Source of the DNA: Eutreptiella sp. 'Long Island Sound 2002'
Lineage: Eukaryota; Euglenozoa; Euglenophyceae; Eutreptiales; Eutreptiaceae
Reading direction: 5' to 3'
Assembly: GCA_964036045.1 (NCBI GenBank)
Contig: OZ038379.1
Span: forward strand, 121,335,206-121,399,205
DNA length: 64,000 bases
Below, piece by piece: positions 8,847 to 20,533 of the stretch; position 1 is the stretch's first letter; every line of letters begins with the position of its first letter. Made by a program: the position numbers and the translations under genes. The notes under the pieces are model-generated. The model made no database searches and had not been told where the DNA came from. It saw only the letters and a list, made by a program, of their open reading frames with translations.

Positions 8847-10345
8847 TGGTAGAATTGAGGAATCAAGCAGACGCCTACACTGGAGTGACATTACAGGCAC
8901 CCTTGACTTGATCACATTGTACAATATGTTTACGCGGGCGGACATTCAGTGCTCTAAACGAGCCTTGCAAATCTAATTGATGACACAAGAAATCATTTCA
9001 AATGTTGTCGCATTCCTAACAAAAGGAGCCCATACGTTGGAGGTGTTGCACAGGGTGCATCCTTCAGCATTGCTCATGATGCACACCTGCCACAACTTAT
9101 GGGGAGTGTCAAGCAAAATAAAGAGTATCACTGGTAACACACGAAGCATGTCCACTCAACAGATGACGCTGAGCTGGACAGGGACCCCCCTTGTAGCTTT
9201 GGCTGAAGAAAAATTGATCCTTCCGTTGTTGACTATAGATGAAAGTAAAATGTGCAAAGAAAATATGAATTTGCCATGCGCGGCACTTTTTTGAGCGTTT
9301 GTCTGGGCCAAAAAAACTGATTTTTTGGGGAGTAAAATGCAATGTAGTGCAAAAGACACCAATTATCAAGATGATGTTCGATATCTGCAGAAAGAAGGTG
9401 CCCTGGGGGAAGCAGTCTGCCAAGCGCAGGGGCTGACCAAGCCCAAAAAGAGTTTTTCCGCCTCCGGGGGGGGCAAGCTTCTGGTAAATTTCAATGACTC
9501 AACAACAAGTCAGGTACTCGTTGCTTCAGTGAAGGTTGTGCACAAGCGCTATCAGATGAGAACCCATCAAAATAGTACAAAGAATATATTCTCTGGGCCT
9601 TTTTTTGCGCGAGGCCTCGCGCAACGAGGACTGCAATGCAGTCCCAGAACTTGAAAATCACGACCTATACCTCTTTTTTCAGGCAGTGCAAATCAAAAAT
9701 CAAACCGTGGGGTGGGTACTAAGACCACTCGACCCTGAAGCTGTCTTTCCAAAGGAAAATGAATCGGGTGAGGTTTTCGGTTTAGTAAGTTATGCGCAAG
9801 GCCTCGCGCATGGGGCAGCCCTTGAACCACATGTTGCATTTTTTTTGCCTTGATATGTAATCGGCCATGCTTCTGTTTTAATGATCCTTGGTCGTGATTG
9901 CGCGAGGCCTCGCGCATAGAATTCGATCAGTAAATCATTTTTCCAGGTATGCAATGAACATGCGAAACAAAAAATAATGTTGCCATTATTTGTTCTGCAG
10001 ACCATGTTCATCCAAAAAACAAGTGGAACGCAAAATGTATTCCTTGGCCAATTTCCGCTAAAAGCACATCGTTTTCGACTGAAATTATAAGATTTATTTA
10101 TTCTTTTTATGGTTTTTTTTTGTTTTCGGCTGTCCGAAAAAAAGCACGAAATGGCACAAATGCTAGACAGATATTTTTTTGGACTAATGTTCTGTTTTCA
10201 AAAAACAGAGCCTGTGAAAAACGTTTTTTTTCCATGGTCTAAATTGGGTGCATTTGGTGTGATTTTGACCATGCAACTTGAGCCGCCTAAGACGGTGGCC
10301 AAAACCTGCACTAACCACTGCCACTGCGCACCAAAACCCTGATAA
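8847..10345. repeat. Right copy of the 1.5 kb direct duplication
   Basis: Partner of 1726-3223. It includes the right inverted end (10268-10293) and three self-complementary words: GCGCGAGGCCTCGCGC near 9608 and 9900, and GCGCAAGGCCTCGCGC near 9795. The 105-codon ORF 8977-9294 is intact here, but I recognise no domain in it and the left copy is shifted by indels. Confidence 0.85.
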
Positions 10346-11165
10346 AATTTCAGGAAACAGGCGGGACAGTGACACACACACTACAGGTCCTACACTCACT
10401 ATAGTGGCACCAGTCATCGAAGGATGAGCGGGCTCTGAGGCCCAAGCCCTCACCCTGGCTTGCCACTCCTACACCCACACGCTACTTGGGGTTGTTGACG
10501 AGGATGTCAAAGGCCCTAGAGGCCTGCCTGTGAAAGGGACGAGAGAACACAGCGCTACTAAGCGACTGTGGCCTAACAGGGACGCCACAACGCGTTTCCC
10601 TGTTAGGGCTTGGAGGGAAGGACTGCTCAGGTTGCGTGCACAGGCTGGATGTTGAAGATGTCGGACTGCGCTCGCCATCCCTGGCTGCGTCGCAGTTTAT
10701 TGATTGTGTGATCAGCGCCCGTTTTACCTTGGGCGAAAAATTCAAAAGTCGAAGAGGGCAACTGCAGCTGCACCAAAACACCCTGACCTTCCCACCTGTA
10801 GAGCAAGGGCAATGACTGGGGTTCAAGACGGACGAACCAAGACAGCCTCCACGTATTATACGCTTCTTAGGCTGCCCTATAGTACGCTGTTCCTGAACCC
10901 CAGTACAAGCAAGCAAGCATAAGGAACTCCACCCGTTCTCTTAAAGAACGTAGGGTGGAGCCCCTGGGTAACCTAAACAAGGGTTTTACCGTGCGCACCA
11001 CGCGTGGCCTACCCTTTAATGCATCATATGCATGCACAGGTATGCACGAGGAGGGCAATCTCCTACTCTAACCAATCTCTCTTTTTTTTCCTCAATCCAT
11101 ACCATGATCACGAACTCTACCAGAGGTTGGCCCCTCCCGGGCTTACCTACCTTACCTACCGCTGG
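10346..11165 (+). repeat. LTR remainder of the left Ty3 family element
   Basis: Bases 10350-10870 align with 15350-15845, sharing for example CTACTAAGCGACTGTGGCC and ATTATACGCTTCTTAGGCTG. Bases 10900-11165 align with 33945-34200, sharing GAACGTAGGGTGGAGCCCC and GGGCTTACCTACCTTAC. This copy lacks the roughly 380-bp middle module found in the copies at 15846 and 33551. It follows the inverted-repeat insert, so it is read as the rest of the LTR begun at 1421. Confidence 0.55.
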
Positions 11166-13816
11166 AAAGCCGAGCAGGAGAAAAAGAAAACGAGTCATAA
11201 GCGAAGCAAGCATTTATGCACGCGCCTGTATGCTCTAATCACCAAATCTCACCTCTAATCATTGTGCAATCTTCTAATCTGTCCCTCTATTCTATGTTTG
11301 CGTTACTACACTGCACATTCACAATAACACGAGACTAGCAATGTGCATGCTGCATACGAAGCAAACAAGACCTGTATGTTTATACCTTGTTCTTTGAATT
11401 CATTTTGACTTTCTTGAATGCATTCTTCTTCATTGCTCCTAGAAGCAAACGTGGAATTCCTACGTTTCTTATTTATATTGTGTCTCGTCATTTTCTTATT
11501 ATTACGTGACATACTGTTATAATCTTATTATTTTTGTCTTTTCCGGCGGCCAATTAGGATGCGCTCCGGCGCGCCGCTTTTCTCTGCGTGTAAATCCGGG
11601 AATTTAAAAATTCCTGTGATGAAAATAAATTTCGCAAAAATGTGCATTTCATGCACATGAAGATTCTGGACAGGTGTGTGCCTTCAGAAAATTCTAGGCC
11701 GTCATTTCAGGGATGTTGGTGTTTGCGACGATCGTTGCGTGCCTGTCAGTCCCTCAACCCTTCGTCTTTCGTCTGCAGATATCCTGGAGCGTAAACAGTG
11801 GAGTAGGCCGTGTTCAGGACGAAAAACTGACTCCTGGACCACTGTCCTGAATCTCAAACCCCCATGAGGGTAAATTGATTTTCAACGCACTGAGGACAGA
11901 TCAGGTCTTACAGCAGGTTCATTGAGACCCCAAACAGCGTGCCGTGATCATATCCAGCGTTGGGTTTTGCGTATTCACTGCATTTTGCCAATTGAAGGGA
12001 GAGGGTTGTGCACACATGAATTGGCATGCCCATTCTAACCCCGTACCAAACCACAGCTGCCCCAGCGACGCCAATGAGCGCACCGGGAGCTGTAGGTGTC
12101 TTTCTGACCCAGCAAAACCTGGCGACTGCCCTGATGCAACGCCTTCTTTTAAATGTTAGGGATGTTGTAGGAAATTTAAAACAAATGTTGAAGCCATGGG
12201 GAGGCCAAGAAAAATTGCCTTTTTCCTTCAAAATGCGACAGTGGTGGCCACCACAGCACATGGGGGGAGTAAGAAAAAGTGTATTTCCCTGCCAAAAGGT
12301 TAGCTTTAGTTGTTATAAAGAGGCCTAAAGGCAACACCCATTTTTATCTTAGTATTGGCCTATCCAAAAAGGGGTGAGAAGACATTTTGACCTATAAAAG
12401 CAAGCATTCAACTTTGGAGGTTGTGTGGACCCCTGACCCCCAACCGATTGATCTTTTACACCATTTGCTGGACTTTTTTTTTTTTGAATTGTACAGCCAC
12501 TTTAATGTCCGGACAGGGACACAGCCCTCAATCAGAGTGATGTGTATAAACAAATGTGCTTGGCTCTCCCTAGCACTCTGTGAGGGTTGTAGCCATGGAC
12601 GAACCTTGGAACTCCCCTGTCATGGATGGGTAGGGTTGTAGAGAACTAGGTTGCCTTGACACGCGCCCATGTGGGTGCTTGGTTAGTTGCACATAGAACT
12701 GGCGGCTTGACAGAATGAGATCAGGATGGAGGGAAGGGATGGAGGCGTTGTGGTGTGGGACGTGGTGAGACGTGAGATGTGGACGAAATCAGCCGAGGCT
12801 TACTCAAGTGTTGGATTTGTTTCCATGCAGTCAACTGCTGGATGGGCAGTGGAAAACTTGTGGTTTGCTTTTGTGTTTCTGGGCCTACTGTGGGGTGTAC
12901 TGCCCCGGTGGTTAGCCGGGTTTCCTGCCCCTGGGTCGGCCATACTCCACAGCAGCAAAGAGATAGTGGAAAAATAGAATGCATTGTTGTATCAGTTGGT
13001 GGGTGCAAATTAGCTCTTGCAGCAAAACTCGGGTGAGGAGCTTTACTCTCTTTGTTTTGTGGTTTTTCCATGTGAGTCGAACAAGCAGGAGGGTTGTGGA
13101 AAACAAAAAGAACAATTAGTATATTCTTGGTTGATGCCAATGCTTGGCAGTATGGTGTTTTGTGCCGGCACCACGACTCTGGACTTGCTTACCATTTCCC
13201 TTGTCTCACTTGCAGTGGACTCGGGCTCTGTGTCTGCTTGCCTGTCATCGCTTGCTTCCCTGCACAGGCACTGAGCCAGGTCGAAGGAAAATGAATAGCT
13301 GACGGATAAATCATTAGTAGTTCTCACAGACCATAAGCAAAGAAAAGCTGAAAATGTTCCAGTATACAAAAACACCTTCAAGGTGTGGCGTCAGGGGACC
13401 TGAGTTCGTGTCAGGAGAGAAAATCACCTCAAATTGTGTTGAATGGAACCTGTAGGTAGCTCTGTCACAGTATATGCAACGAACACAGTAATAGTTCAAG
13501 CATACAGAGTGCAGCTCAAAGTGTGGTGTCAGGGAACCTGGTCAAGACTAGAGGTGATAGTCATTCTGTCACAGGCAGCTGAAATGGTGCTCAGGGTGCT
13601 TAAGCGAGCTTTATGCAACAGTTTGGGCAAAAGAAGAACAGGGTGCTGCATTACCAAGGGTGTACATAGCATATATGCGGTTGACAGAGAGCTGCAGCTT
13701 GTAGTTGTCCAAGTCACTTTTTACATGCTGATGATGCGATCGTAGGATAGCCATTCCCAGCAAACAGCTCGTCAGCGTGACTGAGTTGAGTTTCTTTGAG
13801 GATTGTGTGGCAGAGG
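11166..13816. other. No recognisable gene
   Basis: Moderate-GC DNA with only short ORFs in all frames and no domain I recognise. It includes an AT-rich stretch near 11400-11540. Two related blocks about 140 bases apart carry GTGTGG(C/T)GTCAGGG(G/A)ACCTG near 13383 and 13520. It could be intergenic, intronic or old repeat sequence. Confidence 0.5.
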
Positions 13817-14055
13817 ACTTCGGCAGCGAAGAGACTTGGTGTTCTACGCGGCGTCGTTAACGAGCTTGAAGATGAGCTCGTTGCCGAGCCTTAATCAGCG
13901 TTTTCCGAGAGGTTCGAGCAGTAGAATTGTTGGTAGAGGGATTCGGCGGCGAAGGGACGCGGCGTCGTAGCCTAGCTTGACGCTGAGCTCGTCACTGTGC
14001 TTAATTCAGCGTTTCCAAGAAGTTCGGAAAGTAGTGGTGTTCGGCGGCGAATAGA
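13817..14055. repeat. Imperfect tandem duplication of about 120 bp
   Basis: The pattern CGGC(A/G)GCGAA(G)..., CGCGGCGTCGT, then GAGCTCGT, then CAGCGTTT occurs twice, and a third start (TTCGGCGGCGAA) begins near 14040. There is no consistent reading frame. Confidence 0.6.
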
Positions 14056-14607
14056 TTTTGTTCTGCAGCATTCACGCAACACAACCAAAGGGCAGAAAGG
14101 CCTTGTACTCGTCATGCGACTGGGTTATTATTTCCACGGAGTTCAATGGTAGTGGTGCACTGCGGCGGACGATTGAGGTGTCTGAGTCGTCGGAGATGAA
14201 CAGTTGGAGGCGCTGGGACAAAGATGAACAGTCGGAGGCGCTGGGACAAAGACTGCAGAAAGCTGGATGCGGTTTCGCAGAGAAGTCTACACGTTCTGAT
14301 CGGTGTTGTAATTCTTCTCTCGGATCTGCAGGCGGCTTCATCGTGAAGTCCTGCAGCGGATAACGGAAGCGCCCCGCGAACGCGGGCCTGGGATTGCATC
14401 TGGTCAATTATCGAAATCGTTTGTATTTTTGTGGCTGGCATACCGGATTGATTGTATTTTCATTGTTTTAAGCAGTCGCTGGTACTGGTATTTGCCACTG
14501 CGGCGCGCGCGGGCGACATCTGTGCGGTTCAACACCATTTGCTGGACTGACTGAGGCGCTGACATTGATCCAGAGCCTATACATTTTTCTATGTTTTCTC
14601 ATGAATG
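14056..14607. other. No recognisable gene
   Basis: Overlapping ORFs of about 100 codons exist on both strands, but none carries a recognisable motif. Two short direct repeats (GGAGGCGCTGGGACAAAGA) lie near 14206 and 14234. Confidence 0.4.
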
Positions 14608-14692
14608 CTTAGCTATCCCAGTGGTCTGCACCCTAGGGGGCTTTGACACCTCTTTTTGAGAGGTCCTGGGTTCAATTCCCAGTCAGCTTAGT
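14608..14692 (+). ncRNA. tRNA-like sequence with A box and perfect T arm (SINE-like or tRNA relic)
   Basis: TAGCTATCCCAGTGG near 14611 resembles an A box, and GGTTCAATTCC near 14668 matches the B-box consensus. CTGGG and CCCAG form a perfect 5-bp T stem around TTCAATT. An internal ACCTCT/AGAGGT stem could be a long variable arm as in tRNA-Leu/Ser. The acceptor ends do not pair well, so I favour a tRNA-derived repeat over a working tRNA. Confidence 0.35.
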
Positions 14693-15117
14693 TAAGTAGG
14701 AATATCCCATGTGACAATGCAGTGACCCCAGCGCCACAAGCCATGCCACCTCAGCACCTATGGGACCCAAAACAAAGAGTGCACATCTCAGGATGGCACT
14801 ATATGGAGTGCGAGCCCTTGGGACAGTTTTCCAACCAGTTTTTCTCAATCGTTTTGATCCAAGTTGCATTGATTGTCTATTGCTGTAGTCTCTTGCTGAT
14901 ATCTTTATTATCTAACTCTTTTCTGACTGCAGCCTTTCATGCTTTGATCCTGTTTGACTTCTACTTGCTCATCTCTGGCTTGGGTTATCCTGTATTGGTT
15001 GTATTTCAGCAACAAAACATTTTCTCCATCAAAGACAAGCAGCAGGAACCCTACACCAGCAGCAGGCAGCAGGAGAGGCACAATAAGAGCTGAAAGACTC
15101 ATTAAAAACTTTCTCTC
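14693..15117. other. No recognisable gene
   Basis: A 123-codon ORF (14722-15093) with a hydrophobic middle is the longest, but it has no recognisable family and no supporting context, so it is not called. Confidence 0.4.
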
Positions 15118-15269
15118 TCCCCGTCGCGGCTCCCGGAGACCAGGCTTCGCTGACGTCGGACCGAAGGTCCTAATCAGGTACTATTACCACTCCTATGGCG
15201 CCCAGTTTCTGCGCTAGGGCCTATCCTTGGGGGAAGACGGCAAAAGCACTACCCACTAGAGGGGAGGGG
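15118..15269 (+). other. 3' end of a second Ty3 family element, with polypurine tract
   Basis: The stretch resembles 1300-1420, sharing GCCCAGTTTCTG and the final GGGGAGGGG (15261-15269) immediately before TGGCT. It is the 3' non-coding end of an otherwise deleted element. Confidence 0.5.
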
Positions 15270-16230
15270 TGGCTAAGTGTGCTAAGGGCATACAAAACGC
15301 CCATTTTTCTAACGGCCAAAGGCTAACGCACTCCCCCGCCAGCGTGGAAAAGCACGCGGGACAGAAGACACCACTACACTACACTCACAAACGCCAACAC
15401 CAGCCTTCGAAGGCAGGGTGAGCACTCAGCACTTGCACTCATCACCTGCTAGGCTTGCTCACCCTAACACCTACACACGCTACTGGGTGTTCAGGACAAT
15501 GAGGTCTCGGGCCCTATTGACCCTCCTGTGAAATAACAAGAGAACACAGTGCTACTAAGCGACTGTGGCCTAACAGGGACGCCACTACGCGTTTCCCTGT
15601 CAGGGCTTGGAGGGAAGGAGTGCTATTTTTGCGTGCACAGCGTGTATGTTGAAGTCGGACTGCCGTCACCACTCCAGGCAGAGGCACAGTGTTTTTTGTT
15701 TTGATCTGCCCCGCATGTTTTAGCGCGGCAAGGAACTGCACCAATCACCCTTACCTGCCCACCTGTAAAGCAAAGGCAAATGAACGGGGTAAGTGGCTGA
15801 GGAACCAAGACAGCCTCTACATATTATACGCTTCTTAGGCTGCCCTATAATGAAGCGGTAGGGTGGAGGCCCGCCGCGTTGGCCCTTGAAGACCCTGAAA
15901 ATGCAAGAGAGCACAAAAATCAGGCTTCAACCATGACTCCGGTCAGCGGTGTTATCTTCTCGATTTCGATCGCTTCTGGAGTCCATTTGACCACTTTTTA
16001 TACAAATCTTTCCAGAATTTCTGCCGCATGGCAGGATTAGTCCTGGCTACATGGTCTCTGGAGAGGCGCAGAAGGAAAATTGATTAAATTATTGCGAAAA
16101 TCTATAAAATTAACTATAACAATCGCTATCTCCGAATCTTGGATTACGCCTCTGCTGAGGTCATTTTTGCGCCTGCGGAAATTTCTGCGGTCGCGCTTGG
16201 GAGACCCATCCGCTACCGCATAACCCTCTC
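15270..16230 (+). repeat. LTR of the Ty3 family, longer version with the 380-bp module
   Basis: It starts TGGCTAAG after the polypurine tract. Bases 15350-15845 match 10350-10870. Bases 15846-16220 match 18097-18436 and 33551-33925 closely (GAAGCGGTAGGGTGG onward). It continues past TTCTGCGG with TCGCGCTTGGGAGACCC, which shows what the target sequence of the LINE at 18437 looked like before insertion. Confidence 0.6.
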
Positions 16231-16851
16231 CTTAAAAGAGTTGCAACCCTCTAGGAGGCTTGCAACTCCGCACTGGAGTGCCCTGGAGGAAGTCTCCGCT
16301 CGCTGACCCTCCTTTATGGGACACAACAGGGCTTGTTTATCCCCCAGGGGATAAAAACAAGTCCCAGGGGTGGCCCTACCCTAGGTGTCCGGCGGGGAGC
16401 ACCAATACTACCCTCAGGCAGAAATCTGCCTACTTTGACACACTAAGAAAAAAGGCCTGGGGTTGCCTGTCCCGTTTGTTTTGAAAACCTGGCAAAAGTT
16501 TTCAGTTTCCCGAAAACCTCCATGCTTTCAAAAACCAAGCAACAGGACAGGCACGCACACAGCACTGTAACTCAGCATCAAATCAATGGTGCTGTGTCAG
16601 TTCGTGCCTTACCCAGGCACCGTGCACTGTACTGTACAAGTGCGGGTGCGTGTGCCAGGGGCTGAGCTGCCCCATATATACATGGGTTTTAAGTCCCAAA
16701 TATATACCCGGTAGGTGGAGCCTGCCAAGACTGCGCCCAGCTAGTATTGCTCCACCAAAAAAGGAAAACTGCGAGCACTCAAATAAAATATAATAATTAC
16801 GCAGGTTCATCCTGCCCTTCTAACACCCCCTTTAAGAGGTGTCATCACGGC
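16231..16851. other. No recognisable gene; several inverted repeats
   Basis: CACAGCAC (near 16558) and GTGCTGTG (near 16589) can form a hairpin. GGTGGAGC near 16713 and GCTCCACC near 16749 form another. No coding evidence. Confidence 0.4.
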
Positions 16852-17687
16852 TTAACGCCGCCATCGGCGACTGCTCGGACTAGGCGTGTGACTGCCCATG
16901 GTCATCTTTTGCTTGGATGCCCAGGTCGTTGGTCCCCCGGTTCGTTCCATTTGAAACTTGAGGACGCCCTTCAGGCGTTCGACCTCCGCCTCTAGTGCGG
17001 GCACTCGAAGGAGGACCATCTCCTCTAGTCTCTCGAGTCGCTCTTCCATTGGCTGCGCTGCCCGTTCATTCGGTGCCGCTCGCTCTGTCAAAGGGTCATG
17101 CTGCTGGGTTGCGTGACTCCTCCATGGTGCGCTCCTGGTACCATCTTGGCGCCCGTCACCGTGGTGAGGTCGGTAGCCTCGTTGCTGCCCGGCTGTGGAT
17201 TCCCTTACGGTCCTTTGCTCGAGTTGCGGTTGGTGTGCCGCTCGTCGCTGACCCTGGTGTCTGGCGCTCTCAAAGGTCAGGTGCCGCCTTGGTGAGTCTG
17301 CAGGCACGTGCTGCCGCGGAACCATGGCTGCATGTCTCTCCTTCTCTCGCGGATTCGCTTGCCTTGCTCGGGGCTCCTGCATTCCTCTGGTGGCACGCGG
17401 TTCTTCTCTTTGCTGCTGCCTCCACGGGTCACTTGGACTTGGATACGCCGGTTTGTCCCACCGATCCTGCCCTCTGGCTGGTATCGTTGGGGTCTTGGCT
17501 TTTGTCCGTCGTTCACTCGTAACAGGGGTTGAGGACTTGCTTGAGCTCCATTTCGTGCCGTCGGGAAACTTAATGTCATGATGATCTTCAAGCTCACTGC
17601 TGCCCAAACTCCACGGCCAGTTTGCTTTTGGACTGGTAGGTCCCCAGTCCGATGAGCTGCTAATTGTAGCCTCTCTTCTTTGGACAA
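16852..17687 (-). CDS. Unrecognised basic protein with C-terminal coiled coil (possible retroelement gag fragment)
   Basis: Two overlapping minus-strand frames (17687-17277 and 17607-16852) look like one broken ORF. The longer one, 251 codons, is Arg/Gln/Pro-rich. It ends with a heptad pattern MEERLERLEEMVLLRVPALE and EVERLKGVLKFQ (about residues 190-227), a plausible dimerisation zipper. No zinc knuckle, RT or other catalytic motif is visible. A gag remnant is an inference from the surrounding retroelement debris. Confidence 0.3.
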
Positions 17688-17726
17688 ACGGCTGTTGACC
17701 GTCTTGTCACTCCTTCACTGCGGGCG

Positions 17727-18055
17727 GCTGACGGCCGTCCTCTAACTCCTCCGCTGCGGGCGGCTGATGGCCGTCCTCCTCGGCGCAGACGGCTTGACGC
17801 TGTCTTGTCTTGAGCGGCAGGCGGCCGTCTCCTTCTCAACGGCTGGCGGCCGTCTCCACTTGAGCAGCTGGCGGCTGTCTCCTCCTCAACAGCAGGAGGC
17901 CGTCAACTTCTCAACGGCTTTTGGCCGTCTCCTCTTGAGCTGCTGGTGGCCGTCTCCTTTTGAATGGCTGGCAGCCGTCTCCTCTTGAGCGGCTGGCGGC
18001 CGGTCTCCTCGTGAGCGGCTGGCGGCCGTTCTCCTCGTGACCGGCTGGCGGCCGT
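17727..18055. repeat. Minisatellite with a 25-27 bp unit
   Basis: About a dozen degenerate units of the form GGCTGGCGGCCGTCTCCTC plus TTGAGC. Units become more regular toward 18055, where the array meets the LTR-derived direct repeat. Open frames across it are Arg/Pro/Ala repeats and are not called. Confidence 0.8.
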
Positions 18056-18436
18056 TCTCTTCTGCGCGGCGTGCGGCAGTATTGTGGAAAGATTTTGAAG
18101 CGGTAGGGTGGGGGCCCGCCGCGTTGGCCCTTGAAGACCCTGAAAATGCAACAGAGCACAAAAATCAGGCTTCTACCATGACTCCGGTCAGCGGTGTTAT
18201 CTTCTCGATTTTGATCGCTTCTGGAGTCCATTTGACCACTTTTTATACAAAACTTTCCAGAATTTCTGCCGCATGGCAGGATTAGTCCTGGCTACATGGT
18301 CTCTGGAGAGGCGCAGAAGGAAAATTGATTAAATTATTGCGAAAAATCTATAAGATTAACTATAAAAATCGCTATTTCCCAACCTGGGATTACGCCTCTG
18401 CTGTGGTCATTTTTGCGCCTGCGGAGACTTCTGCGG
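18056..18436. repeat. Left copy of the 380-bp direct duplication flanking the plus-strand LINE
   Basis: It matches 33509-33888 with about ten differences. Both copies begin TCTCTTCTGCGCGGCG and end GACTTCTGCGG. After the right copy the sequence continues TCGCACTGGGGAGACCC, as in the paralogous LTR at 16190, but after the left copy it switches abruptly to LINE sequence. This is the signature of an insertion with a long target-site duplication. Confidence 0.85.
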
Positions 18437-20533
18437 ACGGCATACGTGGAAAGCGTGGAGGACCCGGAGCAAGACACCGTCCTCAGCCTCCTCGCCTACC
18501 ACAGCTGGAGATGGGGCCACCAGGTCACCCTCCACAGACCGCAGGACGGGCCCCACCAGTGGTCCCCAGAGCAAACGGCGAAGTGGGACATCGTCCGCCA
18601 GCTCACGCCCGAGGGCTTCTACATCCTCACGCAGAGCGGATTACCCGACGCCACACCCAATGCACAGGCGCTGCCGCTGGCCCAGCCCCAGGAGGACGAC
18701 GCAGACGCAGCCCCCCCGGAGGAATGTAATTGGGACCCCCCCACAGCCACCACCGAACGCATGCCGCACCGGCTCACCAAACGTCACACCCCCCACGACT
18801 ACCATGCCACCAACGACTCGCGGGGACGCCGCACACTGCCCCTGCAGTGGGCATCACCCGAAGGCACCTTCACGTGGGTGGAAATCCTCCCCGGCACCGT
18901 GGCGCTCACGTACCTGTGGCTCCGGGACGCGGAGACGCACGCGCAGCCCCCCGGCACACACCTCCTCCTCACCCTAGAGGGAGAGGCCGCCGTCGAAAAC
19001 GTCCACACAGCAAAGGGAGAGGACTACGTGACGGTGAACGCAGACACCGCAGTATGGCTACACGCTCACGAGCACGCCACACCCCCCACCGTAGTACCGG
19101 GGTCACACCCCTGGCACGTGGTCATCGTGCGACTGCCCACAGCAGCAGAAACAGGAAGCGCCCAACAGGGATGGGCGGACAGGTGGGCACACGTGTGCGC
19201 CTCCCTGCACGAAGGGCTGCACAGACCTTCCCTCACCAGTCACACCCTCGAGCCGGCCCCCACCACGGCCGAATCCCACACCGGGGCGGCCCACCCCACC
19301 GGAGTCTGGGCCTACACGCGCACCCTCCACCGCGAGGCAGCAGAAGCCCTCAAGACCGCCATCTCCAACCACCAGGGCCTCTCGCACACCCACCACGATA
19401 ACACACAAAAGGGCTACACCCTATGGTGGCACCACCCCGCACCAGAAGGGGGCCTGCAGCCACTGGCAGACCAGCCTGGCATCGGCCCAGACCTCACAGC
19501 GATCGCCCACGCCGTCGCCGCCATGGTCCAGCAAGTTGGGGCGCCACCCCAGTGGGCACCATCCATCATCAAGGAAACGGCGGCACGCCACAACCCAGCT
19601 TTCACACACTTCCGGGGACGCCCCATTCATCCCACCCTACCGGACCTCGACCTCCCCGCCCACGATGCATGGGCAGTCCACATCCTCGTGCCCCACGACA
19701 CCGCACCCAAAACGGGGGACGCGACGGCACGCATCACCAAACAACTCCCCAATACCGCACTCCACTACGACATACCAACGCCAAACGTCATCGTCACCCA
19801 CAACACGGGTCGCGACCACTACTACCTCCAGGCCACGCATGAGCGCTTCCCCGTCACCATATACACCTTCACCACCTACCCTGGCCTCCAGCCACCGCAA
19901 CACCACCCGCGCCCGGCATGGAAGCATCCCCTACACGTCGCCTCGACCCCGCGCAAAAGGCCCACCCACCACGCGCCCCCTCCCGCCGACAGCACCGCCC
20001 TCCACACCGCCCGCAGACGGGCCGCGGCACACCACCAAAACCACCTGCTCCCACGCATTAACGCTGGACCCGCCACCGTCACCGAGGCCACCCACAAAAG
20101 CACCTTGAACCTACTGGCTCGCAAGCTACGCCCCAAAATGGCACTGGAGGACACACTCTGGATATACTATGGCAAAAGCCGCACGGCACGGGTGGCGGAC
20201 CTCCGCACCATCATCCCCCGCCACATCCAGCGCGCAGTAGGGCCCTTCACCGTGTACGCGGTACCGCACCCCATAACAGCCCCGTGCACCCACTGCAACC
20301 CTCGGTGCGCGCTGCCATGCGCAGGCGCTCTGCAGCAACCCCTGCCCACCCCTACCTACAGGGGGGGCATATTCCTCGGCACGATACCCGGGGACCCACA
20401 CCCCTACCTCCTGCCCGCAGCGGACCGCCACCACGCCATACCGCTACACCTTGTCGAGCACCTGGCGGTGGGACCATCCCCCTTCCAGAAGCGCCCCCCC
20501 CCCCACCCCATCCGACGGACGTCCGCCAGATGA
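18437..20533 (+). CDS. LINE ORF1 product, unknown family, 5'-truncated
   Basis: The frame runs about 698 codons from the insertion junction (TAYVESVEDPEQDTV) to TGA at 20531-20533. No ATG is available near the start; an apparent start upstream falls in the flanking duplication. The first 60 residues are Trp/His-rich (AYHSWRWGHQ, EGFYILTQSG) and look folded. The rest alternates folded stretches with Thr/His/Pro-rich linkers. A Cys cluster CTHCNPRCALPCAG near 20284-20330 could bind zinc. In LINEs the ORF before the endonuclease usually encodes an RNA-binding protein, so that role is inferred from position only. Confidence 0.5.
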   Translation, partial: TAYVESVEDPEQDTVLSLLAYHSWRWGHQVTLHRPQDGPHQWSPEQTAKWDIVRQLTPEGFYILTQSGLPDATPNAQALPLAQPQEDDADAAPPEECNWDPPTATTERMPHRLTKRHTPHDYHATNDSRGRRTLPLQWASPEGTFTWVEILPGTVALTYLWLRDAETHAQPPGTHLLLTLEGEAAVENVHTAKGEDYVTVNADTAVWLHAHEHATPPTVVPGSHPWHVVIVRLPTAAETGSAQQGWADRWAHVCASLHEGLHRPSLTSHTLEPAPTTAESHTGAAHPTGVWAYTRTLHREAAEALKTAISNHQGLSHTHHDNTQKGYTLWWHHPAPEGGLQPLADQPGIGPDLTAIAHAVAAMVQQVGAPPQWAPSIIKETAARHNPAFTHFRGRPIHPTLPDLDLPAHDAWAVHILVPHDTAPKTGDATARITKQLPNTALHYDIPTPNVIVTHNTGRDHYYLQATHERFPVTIYTFTTYPGLQPPQHHPRPAWKHPLHVASTPRKRPTHHAPPPADSTALHTARRRAAAHHQNHLLPRINAGPATVTEATHKSTLNLLARKLRPKMALEDTLWIYYGKSRTARVADLRTIIPRHIQRAVGPFTVYAVPHPITAPCTHCNPRCALPCAGALQQPLPTPTYRGGIFLGTIPGDPHPYLLPAADRHHAIPLHLVEHLAVGPSPFQKRPPPHPIRRTSAR

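Noticed and set aside
14722-15093. 123-codon ORF with hydrophobic segments as a membrane protein
   Set aside because: Isolated, no recognisable family, and flanked by tRNA-like and retroelement debris; ORFs of this length are expected by chance.
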